Assembly (NCBI GenBank): GCA_044373665.1
Contig: JBIPNH010000026.1
Location: forward strand, 1 to 23,555
Direction of reading: 5' to 3'
From: JABMMZ01 sp044373665
Lineage (GTDB): Bacteria; Bacteroidota; Bacteroidia; NS11-12g; UBA955
Length of the DNA stretch: 23,555 nucleotides
In this document: one piece after another, positions 22,051 through 23,555 of the stretch
How positions within the stretch are numbered: position 1 is the stretch's first letter
How the letters are laid out: the number at the start of each line of letters is the position of its first letter
Program-made: the position numbers and the translations under genes
Notes under the pieces: model-generated
Told to the model about the DNA's origin: nothing
What the model saw: only the letters and a program-made list of their open reading frames with translations
Database searches by the model: none

Positions 22051-23555
22051 ATGTCAGGTCAAAAACAAAATAAAGAAGCTACTTTAGTAGATATAAAAAG
22101 ATTGAAAATTGAAGGAGAAAACTTCTTTTGTATTTCAAATTATGATGAAATGCGTCCCTTTTTTATGAGTATAGTGAGCGATTCGCACCATTGGATGTTT
22201 ATATCAAGCAATGGAGGTATTTCTGCAGGTCGCAAGAATGCTGAATTTGCTTTGTTCCCCTATTATACTGCGGATAAAATCACGGAGTCTTACGATATTA
22301 CAGGCTCTAAATCCATTTTTCAAATTATTCAAAATGAAGAAATTCATATTTGGGAACCCTTTTCTGAGCGGAATAATAGCTTGTTCAATGTTTCTAGGAA
22401 TTTGTATAAAAATGCCATTGGGAATAAAATTATTTTCGAAGAAATTAATCGCAATTTTGAACTTACATTCAGGTATGAATGGAATTCAAGTGATCAATTC
22501 GGTTTTGTTCGTAAGTCTTCTTTAGCAAATAATGGGAATCAAACCTTAACCGTTGCTATATTAGATGGGATACAAAATATTATGCCTGACGGTGTAGGTG
22601 CAGATTTACAAAACTCAACGAGTATTTTGGTAGATGCATACAAGCGTAATGAACTTGACTTAGAATCAGGTATGGGAATTTATGCACTCAGTGCAATAAT
22701 AGTAGATAAGGCGGAACCTAGTGAAGCACTCAAAGCAAATATTGCTTGGTCTATAGGTTTCGATAAACCCAAACACTTGCTTTCTTCCCTCCAACTTAAT
22801 GCATTCAGAAGAGGGGAGGAGGTGTTTCAAGAAGAGGATGTTAAAGCAGAAAAGGGGGCTTATTTTATTAACCAAAAAATAAGCTTAGCCTCAGGCGAAA
22901 AAAAATCATGGTTAATCGTTGCCGATGTGAACCAAAGTCAAGCAAATGTGGTCGCACTGGTCAATGAAATTTTTTCAAATAATGAACTGAAAAAGCAAGT
23001 TGAAAGTGATATAGAATTAGGGTCTAAACGGTTGAAGGAACTTAATGCATCCTCTGATGGGATTCAATTGTCGGATGATGTTTACAGAGATACTCGCCAT
23101 TTTTCTAATACACTTTTTAACATAATGAGAGGTGGTATTTTTGATTTTAATTATCAAATAGAAAAAAAAGACCTTATTAGTTATTTGGCAAATGCCAATA
23201 AAGAAGTTTACGATACTCACAAGGATTTGTTGCAAAGTTTGGACGATGTTTTTTCTGTTTTTCAATTGCAAGAAATATACAGCTCAATAAATGACAGTAA
23301 TTTCAAACGACTTTGTATAGAGTATTTACCGCTAAAGTTTAGTCGAAGACACGGTGACCCAAGTAGGCCTTGGAACAAATTCTCTATCAATACACGCAAT
23401 GCAGATGACCATTCAAAGGTGTTAGATTATGAGGGGAATTGGCGAGATATTTTTCAAAATTGGGAGGCCTTGTCCATTTCTTATCCTGCTTTTACCAAAG
23501 GTATGATTCATAAGTTTTTGAACGCCACTACTTTCGAAGGCTATAATCCTTACAG
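22051..23555 (+). CDS. Large cytosolic protein, probable GH149-like beta-1,3-glucan phosphorylase, partial (C-terminus outside window)
   Basis: An open frame of 501 codons from the ATG at 22051 that is still open at the window end. There is no signal peptide (MSGQKQNKEATLVDIK), so it is cytosolic. The first 260 or so residues look like a beta-sandwich of the kind that precedes the (alpha/alpha)6 barrel in inverting phosphorylases (NFFCISNYDEMRPFFMSIV, ISAGRKNAEFALFPYYT). The last part carries highly conserved-looking motifs RRHGDPSRPWNKFSI (432-446) and GNWRDIFQNWEAL (462-474); Asp466 may correspond to the catalytic Asp of the GH94 DWND motif. GH149 enzymes phosphorolyse beta-1,3-oligoglucans to glucose-1-phosphate and occur in Bacteroidota beta-glucan loci, which fits the GH16 neighbours. 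The assignment is from memory of motifs plus context and could be wrong at family level (GH94/GH161 are alternatives). A 152-nt gap precedes it with no clear terminator. Confidence 0.6.
   Translation, partial: MSGQKQNKEATLVDIKRLKIEGENFFCISNYDEMRPFFMSIVSDSHHWMFISSNGGISAGRKNAEFALFPYYTADKITESYDITGSKSIFQIIQNEEIHIWEPFSERNNSLFNVSRNLYKNAIGNKIIFEEINRNFELTFRYEWNSSDQFGFVRKSSLANNGNQTLTVAILDGIQNIMPDGVGADLQNSTSILVDAYKRNELDLESGMGIYALSAIIVDKAEPSEALKANIAWSIGFDKPKHLLSSLQLNAFRRGEEVFQEEDVKAEKGAYFINQKISLASGEKKSWLIVADVNQSQANVVALVNEIFSNNELKKQVESDIELGSKRLKELNASSDGIQLSDDVYRDTRHFSNTLFNIMRGGIFDFNYQIEKKDLISYLANANKEVYDTHKDLLQSLDDVFSVFQLQEIYSSINDSNFKRLCIEYLPLKFSRRHGDPSRPWNKFSINTRNADDHSKVLDYEGNWRDIFQNWEALSISYPAFTKGMIHKFLNATTFEGYNPY

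Noticed and set aside
22211..22525. 104-codon plus-strand frame
   Set aside because: It lies in another frame within the phosphorylase-like gene, which stays open from 22051 to the window end.

Overview
The window looks like an AT-rich chromosome segment from a member of the Bacteroidota, most likely a Flavobacteriia/Flavobacterium-like organism. The evidence is three predicted secreted proteins with C-terminal type IX secretion (T9SS) sorting domains, lipoproteins beside glycan-degrading enzymes, a Reg_prop/Y_Y_Y/LuxR-type membrane regulator, and promoters of the Bacteroidota TAnnTTTG type. No rRNA, tRNA, CRISPR array or transposase was seen.

Left part (1-4063, all minus strand): the N-terminal 243 codons of an acyl-ACP desaturase that runs off the window, a CvfB-like S1-domain RNA-binding protein, and a translationally coupled pair made of an LpxH-like metallophosphoesterase and a cytoplasmic GH1 beta-glucosidase. 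A 1.25-kb non-coding island follows (4064-5316). It holds a ten-copy 21-bp tandem repeat, a long imperfect hairpin and several smaller inverted repeats that look like dispersed genomic repeats.

Middle (5317-9187, minus): a di-haem MauG/CcpA-type peroxidase with an imelysin-like N-terminal half, and a PhoX/DUF839-type protein with a T9SS tail. A clear hairpin terminator separates them.

Right part (9423-23555): a beta-1,3-glucan (laminarin-type) utilisation locus. A T9SS-secreted GH16 enzyme (minus) diverges from a T9SS-secreted protein with three probable glycan-binding domains (plus). Next comes a large membrane-spanning regulator (minus), divergent from a four-gene plus-strand run: (i) a 1047-residue protein joining a clan GH-A-like TIM barrel to what looks like an outer-membrane beta-barrel, (ii) a multidomain lipoprotein with a glycan-binding-like C-terminus, (iii) a GH16 lipoprotein, and (iv) the start of a large cytosolic protein that resembles GH149 beta-1,3-glucan phosphorylases.

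Inferred flow: secreted and surface GH16 enzymes cut the glucan, binding proteins hold the fragments, the barrel protein processes and/or translocates them, and the cytosolic phosphorylase and perhaps the GH1 enzyme finish degradation. No SusC/SusD pair is visible in the window, which makes the enzyme-barrel fusion the most interesting element. The opposite direction, glucan remodelling or export, cannot be excluded.
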